64,000 nucleotides of DNA from Paractinoplanes ovalisporus (GTDB taxonomy: Bacteria > Actinomycetota > Actinomycetes > Mycobacteriales > Micromonosporaceae): NCBI RefSeq assembly GCF_016834655.1, contig NZ_JAENHP010000002.1, positions 62,001 through 126,000 of the forward strand, given 5' to 3'. Below are positions 7,686 through 16,492 of this stretch, one piece after another. Within the stretch, counting starts at the first letter, position 1, and every line of letters begins with the position of its first letter. Below the pieces are notes generated by a model. That model did no database searches, had not been told where the DNA came from, and was given only the letters and a program-made list of their open reading frames with translations. The translations under genes were made by a program, and so were the position numbers.

Positions 7686-8809
7686 TGGGGCGCACCCTGC
7701 TGGTCACCAACGACTTTCCGCCCCGCCCCGGCGGCATCCAGCAGTTCGTGCACAACCTCGCCGTGCGCCAGCCGCCGGGCTCGGTGGTGGTCTATGCGTC
7801 GACCTGGCGCGGGGCCGAGAAGTTCGACGCCGAGCAGCCGTTCGAGGTGATCCGCGAGAAGACCGGCATCCTGTTGCCGACACCCGCGGTCGCCCGGCGC
7901 GCGGCCGAGATCGCCCGCGAGCACGACTGCGACCGGGTCTGGTTCGGGGCCGCGGCCCCGCTCGGGCTGCTCGCCGAGGGGCTGCGCCGCCGGGCCGGCA
8001 TCACCCGCGCGGTCGCCCTCACCCATGGCCACGAGATCGGCTGGGCCGCCCTGCCCGGCGCGCGGGGGGCGTTGCGGCGCATCGCCCGTGGCAACGATGT
8101 GGTGACCTACCTCGGGGAATACCAGCGCAGCCGCCTCGACCGGGCGTTGCACGGGCTGACCTCGCTCGAGCGTCTGGCGCCCGGCGTCGACGTCGACGCG
8201 TTCCACCCCGGCGTCGACGGCAGCGAGGTCCGGGCCCGCCACGGGCTGACCGGCCGTCCCGTGATCGTGTGCGTCTCGCGCCTGGTGGCCCGCAAGGGGC
8301 AGGACATGCTGATCCGGGCGCTGCCGACCATCCGCCGCCGCGTTCCGGGGGCCGCCTTGTTGCTGGTGAGCGGGGGCCCGTACCGGAAAACGCTCGAACG
8401 CCTGGCCCGCGAGCACGACGTGGAGAAGGACGTCGTCTTCACCGGCTCGGTGCCCTGGCCCGAACTGCCGGCCCACTATGCGGCCGGTGACGTCTATGCG
8501 ATGCCGTGCCGCACCCGGGCCGCCGGGCTCGACGTCGAGGGGCTGGGCATCGTCTATCTGGAGGCCTCGGCCACCGGCCTGCCGGTCGTCGGCGGTGACT
8601 CGGGTGGCGCGCCCGACGCCGTGCGCGAGGGTGAGACGGGTTATGTGGTGGGTGGCCGCGACGTGCCCGCGATCGCGTCCCGCCTCACCGACCTGCTCAC
8701 CGACGAGGCGCGGGCCAAGGCGATGGGTGCCGCCGGGCGGGCGTGGGTCGAGCAGGAGTGGCGCTGGGAGGCTCAGGCGTCGCGCCTGACCCGCCTGCTC
8801 GACAGCTAG
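7685..8809 (+). CDS. pimB: GDP-mannose-dependent phosphatidylinositol monomannoside mannosyltransferase (PimB type)
   Basis: A 374-residue GT4/GT-B glycosyltransferase, similar to mycobacterial PimB' (Rv2188c), which adds the second mannose to phosphatidylinositol monomannoside on the inner face of the membrane. The N-terminus TNDFPPRPGGIQQF carries the acceptor-side glycine loop; CVSRLVARKGQDMLIRALP and the EX7E motif (VEGLGIVYLEA) mark the GDP-sugar site. It overlaps the protease stop by one base. Other GT4 mannosyltransferases are possible, but the neighbourhood (Rv2185c-, Rv2182c- and Rv2191-like genes) supports PimB. Confidence 0.88.
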   Translation: MGRTLLVTNDFPPRPGGIQQFVHNLAVRQPPGSVVVYASTWRGAEKFDAEQPFEVIREKTGILLPTPAVARRAAEIAREHDCDRVWFGAAAPLGLLAEGLRRRAGITRAVALTHGHEIGWAALPGARGALRRIARGNDVVTYLGEYQRSRLDRALHGLTSLERLAPGVDVDAFHPGVDGSEVRARHGLTGRPVIVCVSRLVARKGQDMLIRALPTIRRRVPGAALLLVSGGPYRKTLERLAREHDVEKDVVFTGSVPWPELPAHYAAGDVYAMPCRTRAAGLDVEGLGIVYLEASATGLPVVGGDSGGAPDAVREGETGYVVGGRDVPAIASRLTDLLTDEARAKAMGAAGRAWVEQEWRWEAQASRLTRLLDS

Positions 8810-8906
8810 CCGGGCCGGCCCGGTCCGCGAGGGCGGGATGGGCGCCTGGCATGCGGCGGCGGGTGGGCGGCGTGAGGTGGCAGCTCTGTAATCGGATGGA
8901 CGCGCA

Positions 8907-11021
8907 ATGTCACTGTGGCGTAGGAAAGGCTTGTCCCGTGGTGACGCCGAGCGGAAAACGCCGATGCCCGACGCCGATGACACCAAGACTGCTGACGCCC
9001 CATCTGCCGACGACCGGCCCGCCGCTGAGGGGTCAGCTTCTGGCGGGCGGCCCACTTCTGAAGAGCGGCCCGCCGCTGAGGGGCCCGCTTCTGGCGGGCG
9101 GCCGACTTCTGAGGAGCGGCCTGCTGATGGGCGGACCGGGGCCGACGGGGAGCCGGAGTTCACCGGGGACGAGCTGGCGGTTCCCTACTGGCTGGCCAGC
9201 AGCGACGAAGCAGCCAACACCAGCTTTCTGAGAATGGCGCTGCGGCTGCCGCGGCTGCTTCGCGAAGCGTGGCTGCTGGCCTGGCGGGCCGACCCGCGGG
9301 CCACCGCGGCGGTGATGCTGCTGCAGATCACGGCCGGTGCCGCCGATGCGGTCGGGATGATCAGCGTGGTCGGTGTGCTCGACGGCCTGCTGCGCGAGGG
9401 ACCTACTCCCGAACGCGTGCGTGCCGCGCTGCCCTCGCTGCTCCTGCTCGTCGGGGCCGGGGCGGCGCGCAGTGTGCTCGGTTCGGCCGCCGCCGCGGCG
9501 AACGGGCGGCTCACGCCCCGGGTGACGCAGGCCGCCGAGATGCGGCTGCTCGTCCTGACCACGCGGGTCGATCTGTCCACGTTCGACGATCCGGCCTGGC
9601 GCGACGCCCTGCAGCGGGCCGACGCCCGCGGCCCCAACGCGGCCGGGCAGCTCGTCAACCAGGCGATCCAGCTGATCACCAACCTGATCGGGCTGGTCGC
9701 GGCGGCGGGCGTGCTCACCGTGCTGCACCCGGTGCTGCTGCCTCTGCTGGTGCTCGCCGCCGTGCCGGTCGGCTGGGCGGCGGTGCGGTCGGCCCGGCTC
9801 GGCCACCGCCGGGACCTGCGGCTCATCGCGGTCTGGCGGCGCAAGTACATGCTGGCCGACCTGCTGGCGTCGCGGGAGTCGGCGCCCGAACTGCGGGCCT
9901 TCACGCTGCGCTCGTTCCTGCTGGCCGAGGTGCGCAAGTTGCTGACGATCGCGGCCGACGAGGAGATCCGGGTCTCGCACCGCCAGGTCCGCACCACCCT
10001 CGTCGGAGCCGCCCTCGGTGCGGTGGCGACCGGACTGACGTACGGGACGCTGTTGTGGCTCCTCTGGACCGGGCGCATGGAGCTGGCCGTGGGCGGCGCG
10101 GCGGCGTACGCGATCAACCTCGGCATCGGGAAGCTCCGGCAGATCGCGCTGGCCGCGATGCAGATCTTCGAGCAGGGTCTCTACTTCGCCGACTTCCAGG
10201 GTTTCTGCGACCTGTCCCAGGCGCGGGCCGAACCCGAGCCGGGCGGGGTGGCGCCGCCGTCGTTCGCCGGGATCGAGCTGCGGGGAGTCACGTTCAGCTA
10301 TCCCGACGCGGAGAGACCGGCCGTACGGGATGTGGACCTCACCCTGCGCCGTGGAGAGGTGATCGCGCTGGTCGGCGAGAACGGGTCGGGCAAGTCGACG
10401 CTGGCGGCGCTGCTCGCCGGGCTGTACCGGCCGCAGGCGGGACGCGTGATGTGGGACGGCGCCGATGTGGCCGGGTTCGATCCTGAGTCCGTACGGGAAA
10501 GGGTCGCGGTTGTCATGCAGGAACCGACGCGCTGGCCCTTCTCGGCCCGCGAGAACATCGCGATCGGGCGGCACGACCGGGCCGGTGGCGAGGCCGAGGT
10601 GCAGGCGGCGGCGCGGGCCGGGGACGCGCATGAGTTCGTGATGGAGCTCGCGCGCCGGTACGAGACGATGCTGTCGCGTCATTTCATCGACGGCGCCGAC
10701 CTCTCCGGTGGGCAGTGGCAGCGGCTGGCGGTGAGCCGGGCGTTCTATCGGGACGCGCCGCTGCTGATCTGTGACGAGCCGACCGCGAACCTCGACGCCC
10801 GGGCCGAGCACGACGTCTACCAGCGGCTGCGGGAGCTGGCCGAGGGCCGTACGGTCGTGCTGATCACGCATCGCATGGCCAGTGTGCGCGAGGCCGACCG
10901 GATCTATGTGCTCGACCACGGCGCGGTCGTCGAACAGGGCGGGCACGACGAGCTGATGGCGGCGGGCGGGATCTATGCCCAGATGTTCACGCTGCAGGCC
11001 AGTGCCTACCAGTCGGCGTGA
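8907..11021 (+). CDS. ABC transporter, fused permease and ATPase
   Basis: A 704-residue half-transporter of exporter type. After a disordered N-terminal tail of about 75 residues (with a duplicated 17-residue repeat) come about six membrane segments (roughly 115-410). The ATPase follows: Walker A GENGSGKST, Q-loop VVMQEPTRWPF, signature LSGGQ, Walker B LLICDEPTANLD and the switch His in ITHRMASV. It probably works as a homodimer exporting lipid, peptide or drug; the substrate is not evident. No partner half-transporter is adjacent. The ATG at 8907 was kept; an ATG at 8964 would remove 19 residues of the tail. Confidence 0.9.
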   Translation: MSLWRRKGLSRGDAERKTPMPDADDTKTADAPSADDRPAAEGSASGGRPTSEERPAAEGPASGGRPTSEERPADGRTGADGEPEFTGDELAVPYWLASSDEAANTSFLRMALRLPRLLREAWLLAWRADPRATAAVMLLQITAGAADAVGMISVVGVLDGLLREGPTPERVRAALPSLLLLVGAGAARSVLGSAAAAANGRLTPRVTQAAEMRLLVLTTRVDLSTFDDPAWRDALQRADARGPNAAGQLVNQAIQLITNLIGLVAAAGVLTVLHPVLLPLLVLAAVPVGWAAVRSARLGHRRDLRLIAVWRRKYMLADLLASRESAPELRAFTLRSFLLAEVRKLLTIAADEEIRVSHRQVRTTLVGAALGAVATGLTYGTLLWLLWTGRMELAVGGAAAYAINLGIGKLRQIALAAMQIFEQGLYFADFQGFCDLSQARAEPEPGGVAPPSFAGIELRGVTFSYPDAERPAVRDVDLTLRRGEVIALVGENGSGKSTLAALLAGLYRPQAGRVMWDGADVAGFDPESVRERVAVVMQEPTRWPFSARENIAIGRHDRAGGEAEVQAAARAGDAHEFVMELARRYETMLSRHFIDGADLSGGQWQRLAVSRAFYRDAPLLICDEPTANLDARAEHDVYQRLRELAEGRTVVLITHRMASVREADRIYVLDHGAVVEQGGHDELMAAGGIYAQMFTLQASAYQSA
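9015..9116 (+). repeat. Two tandem copies of a 51-bp in-frame repeat in the ABC transporter N-terminus
   Basis: Unit 1 is 9015-9065 and unit 2 is 9066-9116, with only a few mismatches; a third partial copy starts at 9117. Each unit encodes RPAAEGSASGGRPTSEE or its near copy, so copy-number change would alter only the length of a disordered cytoplasmic tail. Confidence 0.95.
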
Positions 11022-11072
11022 GCCGCGTCGCCTGCTCTCGCCGCCGCCCGCCGGTCGTGACAGAGTTGTCCC

Positions 11073-11675
11073 ATGGATCCGGTAGGTATCGGCGCGGTGG
11101 TCGCGGTGCTGGTCATCGGCCTCGCCGTCGGTCTGTGGCGTCGTCGTGTCGATGGCCATTTGCGGCCGGTCTCCGCGCAGGCGCCCGGCTCGGCTGCTCC
11201 TCGGCCGGATCCCTCGCTCACGGCACCCGCGTCAGGGGCAGTGGCGGCGGACTCGGCCGCGACTGTTCCGGCGGTAGTCTCGGAGCCCGCCGCGTTCGTG
11301 GCCGACCAGCGGGAGGAACCGGGTGTGATCGAGGATTCCGGAACCGATCCGAGTGCGGCCGGTCAGCGGCTCGACGCCGCGCTGCTGGAGGAGTTGGGCG
11401 TGGGCGAGGCGAAGGCCACCCTGCTGCAGTTCTCGTCGGCGTTCTGCGCGCCCTGCCGGGCCGTGCGGCGGGTCAGTTCCGAGGTCGCGGCCATGGTGCC
11501 CGGCGTGCAGCACGTCGAGGTCGACGCCGAGAGCCACCTCGACGCGGTGCGGGCGCTCGGCATCTGGCGTACGCCGACGCTCCTCGTGCTCGACGCCGAG
11601 GGCCGCGTCAGCCGGCGCGCCACCGGAGTTCCGGCGAAGCCCCAGCTGATCGCGGCCCTGGGCGAGGTGCTCTGA
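11073..11675 (+). CDS. Membrane-anchored thioredoxin-like protein
   Basis: A 200-residue protein with one N-terminal membrane segment (residues 5-22), a Pro/Ala-rich spacer of about 75 residues and a thioredoxin fold with the redox motif CAPC (C125/C128), the cis-Pro in WRTPTLLVL, and LDAEGRVSRRATG. No lipoprotein signal is present. The topology (few charges before the segment, RRR after it) suggests that the thioredoxin domain could be cytoplasmic. A GC-rich perfect inverted repeat (CCCGCCGCGGCGGG) follows the stop. A DUF4395 protein, a common partner of such proteins, lies 1.9 kb downstream beyond a divergent MFS/MarR pair. Confidence 0.85.
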   Translation: MDPVGIGAVVAVLVIGLAVGLWRRRVDGHLRPVSAQAPGSAAPRPDPSLTAPASGAVAADSAATVPAVVSEPAAFVADQREEPGVIEDSGTDPSAAGQRLDAALLEELGVGEAKATLLQFSSAFCAPCRAVRRVSSEVAAMVPGVQHVEVDAESHLDAVRALGIWRTPTLLVLDAEGRVSRRATGVPAKPQLIAALGEVL

Positions 11676-11700
11676 GCCCCGCCGCGGCGGGAAAGCACCT

Positions 11701-12936
11701 TTACGTGCCGGTGGTCCCGGCCAGTTCCGGCGGGCGGGTGGGCTCGGCGGTGGCCGGCTGGACGCGGGTCAGGCGGCGGGCCCCCGGGATGAGCAACTGC
11801 ACGGCGGCCGACAGGAACAGGACGGCCGCGCACACGGTCAGGACCTTGTTGGTGCCGTACGCGTCGGCCAGCGGCCCGGCCAGCACGTTGCCGACCGGCA
11901 TGGCCAGGAACGACGTGAGGTAGTCCCAGGACGAGACCCGGCCCAGCATGCGCTGCGGAACGTGGTCCTGGATGGCCGTCTCCCAGGCCACGTCGAAGTA
12001 GATCAGGCCGGCGTAGCCGATGATCGCGCCCGCGATGACCGCGATCAGTTCGGCCGGCCAGACGTAGGCCAGGGCCCACAGCGGCATGAGCAGCAACGTC
12101 AGCCAGCCCGCCCGCAGCAGCCGGCGCGGTTTGAAGCGCAACGCCACGGCTGCGCCCAGCACGCCGCCCAGTCCCTCGGCGGCCGCGATGAAACCGGCCG
12201 CCGAGGGGCCGCCCAGCCGTTCGATCGCCACCACCTGCACCAGGACCAGGATCACGCCGTTGGCGATGTGGTAGACGGTCGCTCCGAACAGGCCACCCAG
12301 CAGCCAGTCCCGCTTGCTGATCTCGCGCCAGCCCTCGGCCAGCTCGCCGATCATCGAGGCGCGGGGGCCACGCTCGGCCCGTACGCGCAGCAGCAGCGCG
12401 GCGACCATCGACGCGAGGAAGCTGAGCGCGTTGACGGTGAAGCCGGCCGACGCACCGAACGCCGCGACGGTCACGCCGCCGAGCGCGGGCCCGGCCACCT
12501 GGCTGCCGGTCTGGAGCATGCTGAGGGTCGCGTTGGCCGACTGACGCTTCTCGACCGGGACGAGCAGCGGGCGCAGCGCGCCGAAGGCCGGGTCGAAGAA
12601 GCTGGCGGCCCCGGTCGAGATGGCGGCGAGGGCGCAGAGCAGCCACAGGTGGTAGCCGTCGCCGGCGAACATCGCGGCCATCGCCACCGCGGTGAGCAGC
12701 CGCACCAGGTCGGAGCCGACCATGACCCGCTGCGGCTGGAGACGGTCGGCCCAGACACCGCCGAACAGGGTGCAGGCGAGCCGGGCGACGATCGACGACG
12801 CCATGACCAGGCCGAGGTCGCCGGCGCCGCCGCCGGCCAGCACGACGGCGACGGCAAGCGCCACGGTCTGGAAGCCGTTCCCGACCCACGAGAGGGTCTG
12901 CCCGGCGGCGAGGAGCCGGAAATCGGAGATCCGCAT
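11701..12936 (-). CDS. MFS transporter (MFS_3/EntS-like)
   Basis: A 411-residue major facilitator with about 12 membrane segments and the loop motifs GGVWADRLQPQRVM after segment 2. Most similar in layout to enterobactin/macrolide exporter-type MFS proteins. The ATG at 12936 is seven bases after TAGTTT (12944-12949, minus strand), so the mRNA is probably leaderless. It is transcribed away from the MarR gene at 13005, and the -10 box overlaps an inverted repeat, so repression by that MarR protein is likely. Confidence 0.88.
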   Translation of the reverse strand: MRISDFRLLAAGQTLSWVGNGFQTVALAVAVVLAGGGAGDLGLVMASSIVARLACTLFGGVWADRLQPQRVMVGSDLVRLLTAVAMAAMFAGDGYHLWLLCALAAISTGAASFFDPAFGALRPLLVPVEKRQSANATLSMLQTGSQVAGPALGGVTVAAFGASAGFTVNALSFLASMVAALLLRVRAERGPRASMIGELAEGWREISKRDWLLGGLFGATVYHIANGVILVLVQVVAIERLGGPSAAGFIAAAEGLGGVLGAAVALRFKPRRLLRAGWLTLLLMPLWALAYVWPAELIAVIAGAIIGYAGLIYFDVAWETAIQDHVPQRMLGRVSSWDYLTSFLAMPVGNVLAGPLADAYGTNKVLTVCAAVLFLSAAVQLLIPGARRLTRVQPATAEPTRPPELAGTTGT

Positions 12937-12943
12937 GACCGGA

Positions 12944-12997
12944 AAACTAGTTCACCATCTAACTATTAGCAATCGAAAAGTCAGATGGTGGCAGAAT
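12944..12997. promoter_or_regulatory. Divergent promoter and operator region of the MFS/MarR pair
   Basis: TAGTT (12948-12952), eight bases, AACTA (12961-12965) forms an inverted repeat over the MFS -10 box (TAGTTT on the minus strand, 12944-12949). CACCATCT (12953-12960) recurs inverted as AGATGGTG (12983-12990). CAGAAT (12992-12997) is a -10-like box seven bases before the MarR ATG at 13005. This is the form expected for MarR autoregulation and MFS repression. Confidence 0.6.
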
Positions 12998-13004
12998 GGG
13001 GATC

Positions 13005-13508
13005 ATGGATCAGGACAGCGTCGACCACCATGTGGCCCGGTGGGCGGCGTTCTGGAAGGACGAGCCGGCGTTCGCCCCCGAGGTCGAGGGCGCGCTGGTG
13101 CGGATGAACTACATCCAGCGGGAGGCCCGCCGGGCCGACGCCGCCGCGTTCGCCGAGGCCCGCGAGCTGACCTTCGAGGACTACAAGACCCTGCACGTGC
13201 TGATGATCCAGCCGTGGCCGATCGAGGCGACCCCCGCGCAGCTGGCCGAGGCGTCGAAGGTGACCCGGGCCGCGATGACCAGCCGGCTCGACCGTCTGGT
13301 CGCGGCCGAGCTGGTGACCCGCGAGAACGACGAGACCGACCGCCGGCGGGTGCTGATCCGGCCGACGGCCGCCGGGCGGGCGATGTGGAGCAAATACATC
13401 TTCGAGGGCATGGCCCGCGATCAGCGGTTGCTGCGGGCGCTCTCGCACGAGGAGCTGATCCAGCTGAACGGGTTGCTGCGCAAGGTCCTTCTCGACCTCG
13501 AGGGCTGA
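13005..13508 (+). CDS. MarR-family transcriptional regulator
   Basis: A 167-residue winged-helix repressor. The DNA-binding core is TPAQLAEASKVTRAAMTSRLDRLVAAELVTR with the wing NDETDRRRVLIRPTAAG, typical of MarR. It is divergent from the MFS gene and probably senses a substrate or inhibitor of that transporter. The ATG at 13005 was chosen because a CAGAAT -10-like box lies seven bases upstream; an in-frame ATG at 12996 would add three residues. Confidence 0.9.
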   Translation: MDQDSVDHHVARWAAFWKDEPAFAPEVEGALVRMNYIQREARRADAAAFAEARELTFEDYKTLHVLMIQPWPIEATPAQLAEASKVTRAAMTSRLDRLVAAELVTRENDETDRRRVLIRPTAAGRAMWSKYIFEGMARDQRLLRALSHEELIQLNGLLRKVLLDLEG

Positions 13509-13567
13509 GATGCCCCTCACTCCGGTCAGGGGGCGGCAAAAGTGCTGGTGAATGCGACTCTGACGGG

Positions 13568-13981
13568 ATGGAACTGGATCCCCGCGGGCAGCGGTTCGCG
13601 GCCACGGTGACGAGCGTCGTCCTCGTCGTGGTGCTGGCGACCGGATGGGGCTGGCTGGCGCTGGCGCAGGCGGTCGTCTTCGCGATCACGGCGGGCGACC
13701 CGCGGCGTGGCCCTTATGCGTCCATTTATCGTGCTCTTCTGCTGCCTCGGCTGGGGCCGCCGGTCGAACGCGAACCCGCTCCACCCGTACGCTTCGCGCA
13801 GTTAGTCGGATTTAGCTTTATGGCTGTCGCGAGTGTCGGGTACCTCTCCGGGGTGACGACGCTCGGGGTCGTTTTCACCGCATTCGGGTTGCTGGCGGCG
13901 TTTCTCAACGCGGCGTTCGGCCTGTGCCTGGGGTGCGAGGCCTACCTGGCGATCAGGCGGATGACCGCCCGGAACGTCTGA
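13568..13981 (+). CDS. DUF4395 membrane protein
   Basis: A 137-residue membrane protein with about four hydrophobic segments and the family signature FGLCLGCEAY near the C-terminus, including a CxxC pair. DUF4395 proteins often sit beside thioredoxin-like proteins and are thought to carry thiols or sulfur across the membrane. Here the thioredoxin-like gene (11073) is separated from it by the MFS/MarR pair. It is followed by a hairpin terminator (13998-14019). Confidence 0.88.
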   Translation: MELDPRGQRFAATVTSVVLVVVLATGWGWLALAQAVVFAITAGDPRRGPYASIYRALLLPRLGPPVEREPAPPVRFAQLVGFSFMAVASVGYLSGVTTLGVVFTAFGLLAAFLNAAFGLCLGCEAYLAIRRMTARNV

Positions 13982-13997
13982 CCCCGGAAACACGACA

Positions 13998-14019
13998 CGC
14001 CCGGTGGGGGGACCGGGCG
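13998..14019. terminator. Hairpin terminator between DUF4395 gene and response-regulator gene
   Basis: CGCCCGGT (13998-14005), a GGGGGG loop, ACCGGGCG (14012-14019): a perfect 8-bp stem between convergent genes. No U-run follows, as is common in high-GC actinobacteria. Confidence 0.65.
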
Positions 14020-14043
14020 CTGACGTCGTGGGGAAGGTGAGGG

Positions 14044-14712
14044 CTAGAACTTCGGGGCGTCGGGGGCCTCGAGCAGTCCGAGCCGCAGCGCCGTCATCAG
14101 GGCCTGCGCACGGTTGGCGGCACCCAGCTTCTCGTAGAGCTTCGAGATGTGGGTCTTGGCCGTGGACTCCGACACGAACAGCTGCTTGGCGATGCCGGCC
14201 ACACTCATGCCGTCGGCCAGCAGGCGCAGCACCTGACCCTCGCGCGGCGAGAGCTGCGGGCCCGAGGGGGCGAGCCGGCGCTTCATGGCCTCGGCCAGGT
14301 CGGCCGCGGTGAAGGCGCTGGGGGCGGACGCGGCGTGCCGGGCGGCCGCCACGACCTCGTCGGCCGGGGCCGTCTTGGGCACGAACGCGCTGGCCCCGGC
14401 TTCCAGGGCACCGAACAGCTGGTCGTCACCGGCGTACATGGTGAGCACCACGATGCCCATGTTGGCGTTGTTCTTGCGGAGGGCCTTGGTCGCCTCGAGA
14501 CCGCTGCCGTCGGGCAGGCGCAGGTCCATGATCACGACATCGGGCTGCAGGGCGCCGGCCTGCCGGACCGCCTCGGCCGCCGTGGCCGCCTCGCCGACGA
14601 CCTCGAACTGACGGTCGCGCTCGAATGCGTGTCGCAGCCCCTTACGAATCAAGTCATGATCGTCAACAAGGAGGACCTTGGTGCGCGTAGTCGGCGCCGG
14701 ACTGGTCGACAT
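14044..14712 (-). CDS. NarL/FixJ-type response regulator
   Basis: A 222-residue two-component regulator. The receiver domain has the acidic pair VDDHD, phosphorylated Asp63 in VIMDLRLPDGS, Thr in VVLTMY and Lys in FVPKTAP. The C-terminal LuxR-type HTH reads LSPREGQVLRLLADGMSVAG...VSESTAKTHISKLYEKLG. It starts seven bases after the stop of the histidine kinase, with AGGGGAG in the kinase's last codons as ribosome site, so the pair is co-transcribed. Confidence 0.95.
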   Translation of the reverse strand: MSTSPAPTTRTKVLLVDDHDLIRKGLRHAFERDRQFEVVGEAATAAEAVRQAGALQPDVVIMDLRLPDGSGLEATKALRKNNANMGIVVLTMYAGDDQLFGALEAGASAFVPKTAPADEVVAAARHAASAPSAFTAADLAEAMKRRLAPSGPQLSPREGQVLRLLADGMSVAGIAKQLFVSESTAKTHISKLYEKLGAANRAQALMTALRLGLLEAPDAPKF

Positions 14713-14719
14713 GCTCGGG

Positions 14720-16402
14720 TTACTCCCCTTCTGGAGCGGAAACGCTATCCCGCACGCTATCGCGCCTGGCAGGGGATCCGAGCACTACGGCAACGGTTGT
14801 CCCGCTGGGGTGTCGCGGCGTGATCTTCAATCGGCCCCGGATCCGTTCGGCCCGCTCGGCCATGATGGTCAGACCGTAACGACCGTCCGGGCGGTCGTCG
14901 GCGAATCCCCGTCCGTCGTCGGAGACTTCGATCTCGGCGTAGGGCGGGTCGACAGTACAGGTAACCCACAGATTAGAGGCTCCGGCGTGCTTGCGCGCAT
15001 TGGTGATCGCCTCTTGGGCGATGCGCAGCAGCTCGGCCTCTGTCGCGGCGGGCAGGCGAGCCGTCGACTCGTCGAACGTGAAGTGCACGCGCAGGCCCGC
15101 TGAGGTGCCGAGCGTGCGTGCGTACTCGGCGATGGCGGCGGCCAGGCCACCGTTGCGGTCCACCTCGGAGCGCAGCTCGAACAGGCTCAGGCGCAACTCG
15201 GTGATCACGCGGGTCACCTCGGCCCGCAGGGCCCGCAGCTCCTCGGCCGTCTCCTCGGCACCTTCCGGCAGGGTGGCCTGCGCGTTGTCGATGCCGTAGC
15301 CGACCATGACCAGCTCCTGCGCGACCCCGTCGTGGATCTCGCGGGCGAGCCGCTGACGTTCCTCGTTGGTGGCCAGCGACCGCACGTCGTCGAAGAGGAG
15401 GGCGGCCTCGAGCCGCAGGGCGGCGGCGTCGGTCACCCAGGTCACCTCGCCCACGGTTTCCTTGGGGTACGCGTTGGCGACATCGCTCTCGAGGATCACG
15501 AGCCCGATCGTGCGCACGCCGGCGACCAGCGGGACGACCAGCGACGAGGTGTCGCCGCGGCGGCTGGAACGGGCCTGCGAACGGCTCGCGACCTGCGGCT
15601 GCTGGCTGGCCCAGGCGTCGGCGATCGCGGAGTCGGCGTCGAGGGTGACCTCCCAGTCGACGCGCTCGACCCCGGTCTGGGCCAGCACGACGAGCCGGCC
15701 GCCGCCGCTGGCCGACAGCACGGCCGCCCGGTCGGACGGCTTGACGAGGCGCAACTCCTCGAGGAGGTGCTCGGAGATGCCACCCGGATCCAGCGTGGCC
15801 CCGGGCAGGGACCGCGCCACACTGCGCAGCTGGGTGAGCAGGCGAGTGGCTTCCGCGTACGGCTGGGGGGTCGGCTCCGTCGGTTGCATGAACTGGCGCA
15901 TCGTGTCGGCCGCGAACGTGATGATCGCGCCGAGCACCAGCCACTGGCCGCCGGCCGCGAGGAACCCGGGCTTGGTGATGACGTCGCCGACCAGCGTGCC
16001 GCCGACCACCAGGGCGACCGCCGCCACTCCGAGCAGCGCCGCGCCCTCGGTGGGCCGGCGGCGCAGGGCCGCGGTGAGCAACGGGACGGCCAGGTAGGGC
16101 AGGACCGCCCACGCGCCGAAGCCGGCGTCCAATGTGTCGTTGGCGATGGCGGCCGAGGCGATCGAGCCGGCCGCGAGACCGGTGACGATGACCTCGGCGA
16201 AGCGGCCCAGCGGGGCGAAGAGCGGATGGTCGTGGGCGATCATCGCGGGCAGCGCCGAAACGGCGAGCAGCGCGATCCAGAGCAGCTGGACCGGCTCGCC
16301 GGTGACGACCAGGGTGAGCGCTGCGACCAGCGCGAGCATGACGATGCGCGCGGCCACCGCGAGCGGTAGGACGCGCGCGGAGACACTGGCTAGCACCGGC
16401 AC
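14720..16402 (-). CDS. Membrane sensor histidine kinase (NarL-partner type) with GAF-like domain
   Basis: About 560 residues: six or so N-terminal membrane segments (residues 10-165), a GAF-like sensor region (about 205-340), a HisKA_3 dimerisation domain with His357 in RLAREIHDGVAQ, and a HATPase domain (EAITNARKHAGA, DDGRGF, GRYGLTIMAERA). The partner is the response regulator seven bases downstream. The GTG at 16402 starts just before the first membrane segment; no strong ribosome site is seen and a second GTG lies six bases downstream, so the exact start is uncertain. The stimulus is unknown. Confidence 0.9.
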   Translation of the reverse strand: MPVLASVSARVLPLAVAARIVMLALVAALTLVVTGEPVQLLWIALLAVSALPAMIAHDHPLFAPLGRFAEVIVTGLAAGSIASAAIANDTLDAGFGAWAVLPYLAVPLLTAALRRRPTEGAALLGVAAVALVVGGTLVGDVITKPGFLAAGGQWLVLGAIITFAADTMRQFMQPTEPTPQPYAEATRLLTQLRSVARSLPGATLDPGGISEHLLEELRLVKPSDRAAVLSASGGGRLVVLAQTGVERVDWEVTLDADSAIADAWASQQPQVASRSQARSSRRGDTSSLVVPLVAGVRTIGLVILESDVANAYPKETVGEVTWVTDAAALRLEAALLFDDVRSLATNEERQRLAREIHDGVAQELVMVGYGIDNAQATLPEGAEETAEELRALRAEVTRVITELRLSLFELRSEVDRNGGLAAAIAEYARTLGTSAGLRVHFTFDESTARLPAATEAELLRIAQEAITNARKHAGASNLWVTCTVDPPYAEIEVSDDGRGFADDRPDGRYGLTIMAERAERIRGRLKITPRHPSGTTVAVVLGSPARRDSVRDSVSAPEGE

Positions 16403-16492
16403 CTGAGGGATGGTAGCCGCACACCCGCCCGGTGGCTCGTCGTGCCTGGCCCGGCCGCCGGGAATGTCGCAGGCGGGAGGTAGCCTCCGTGC

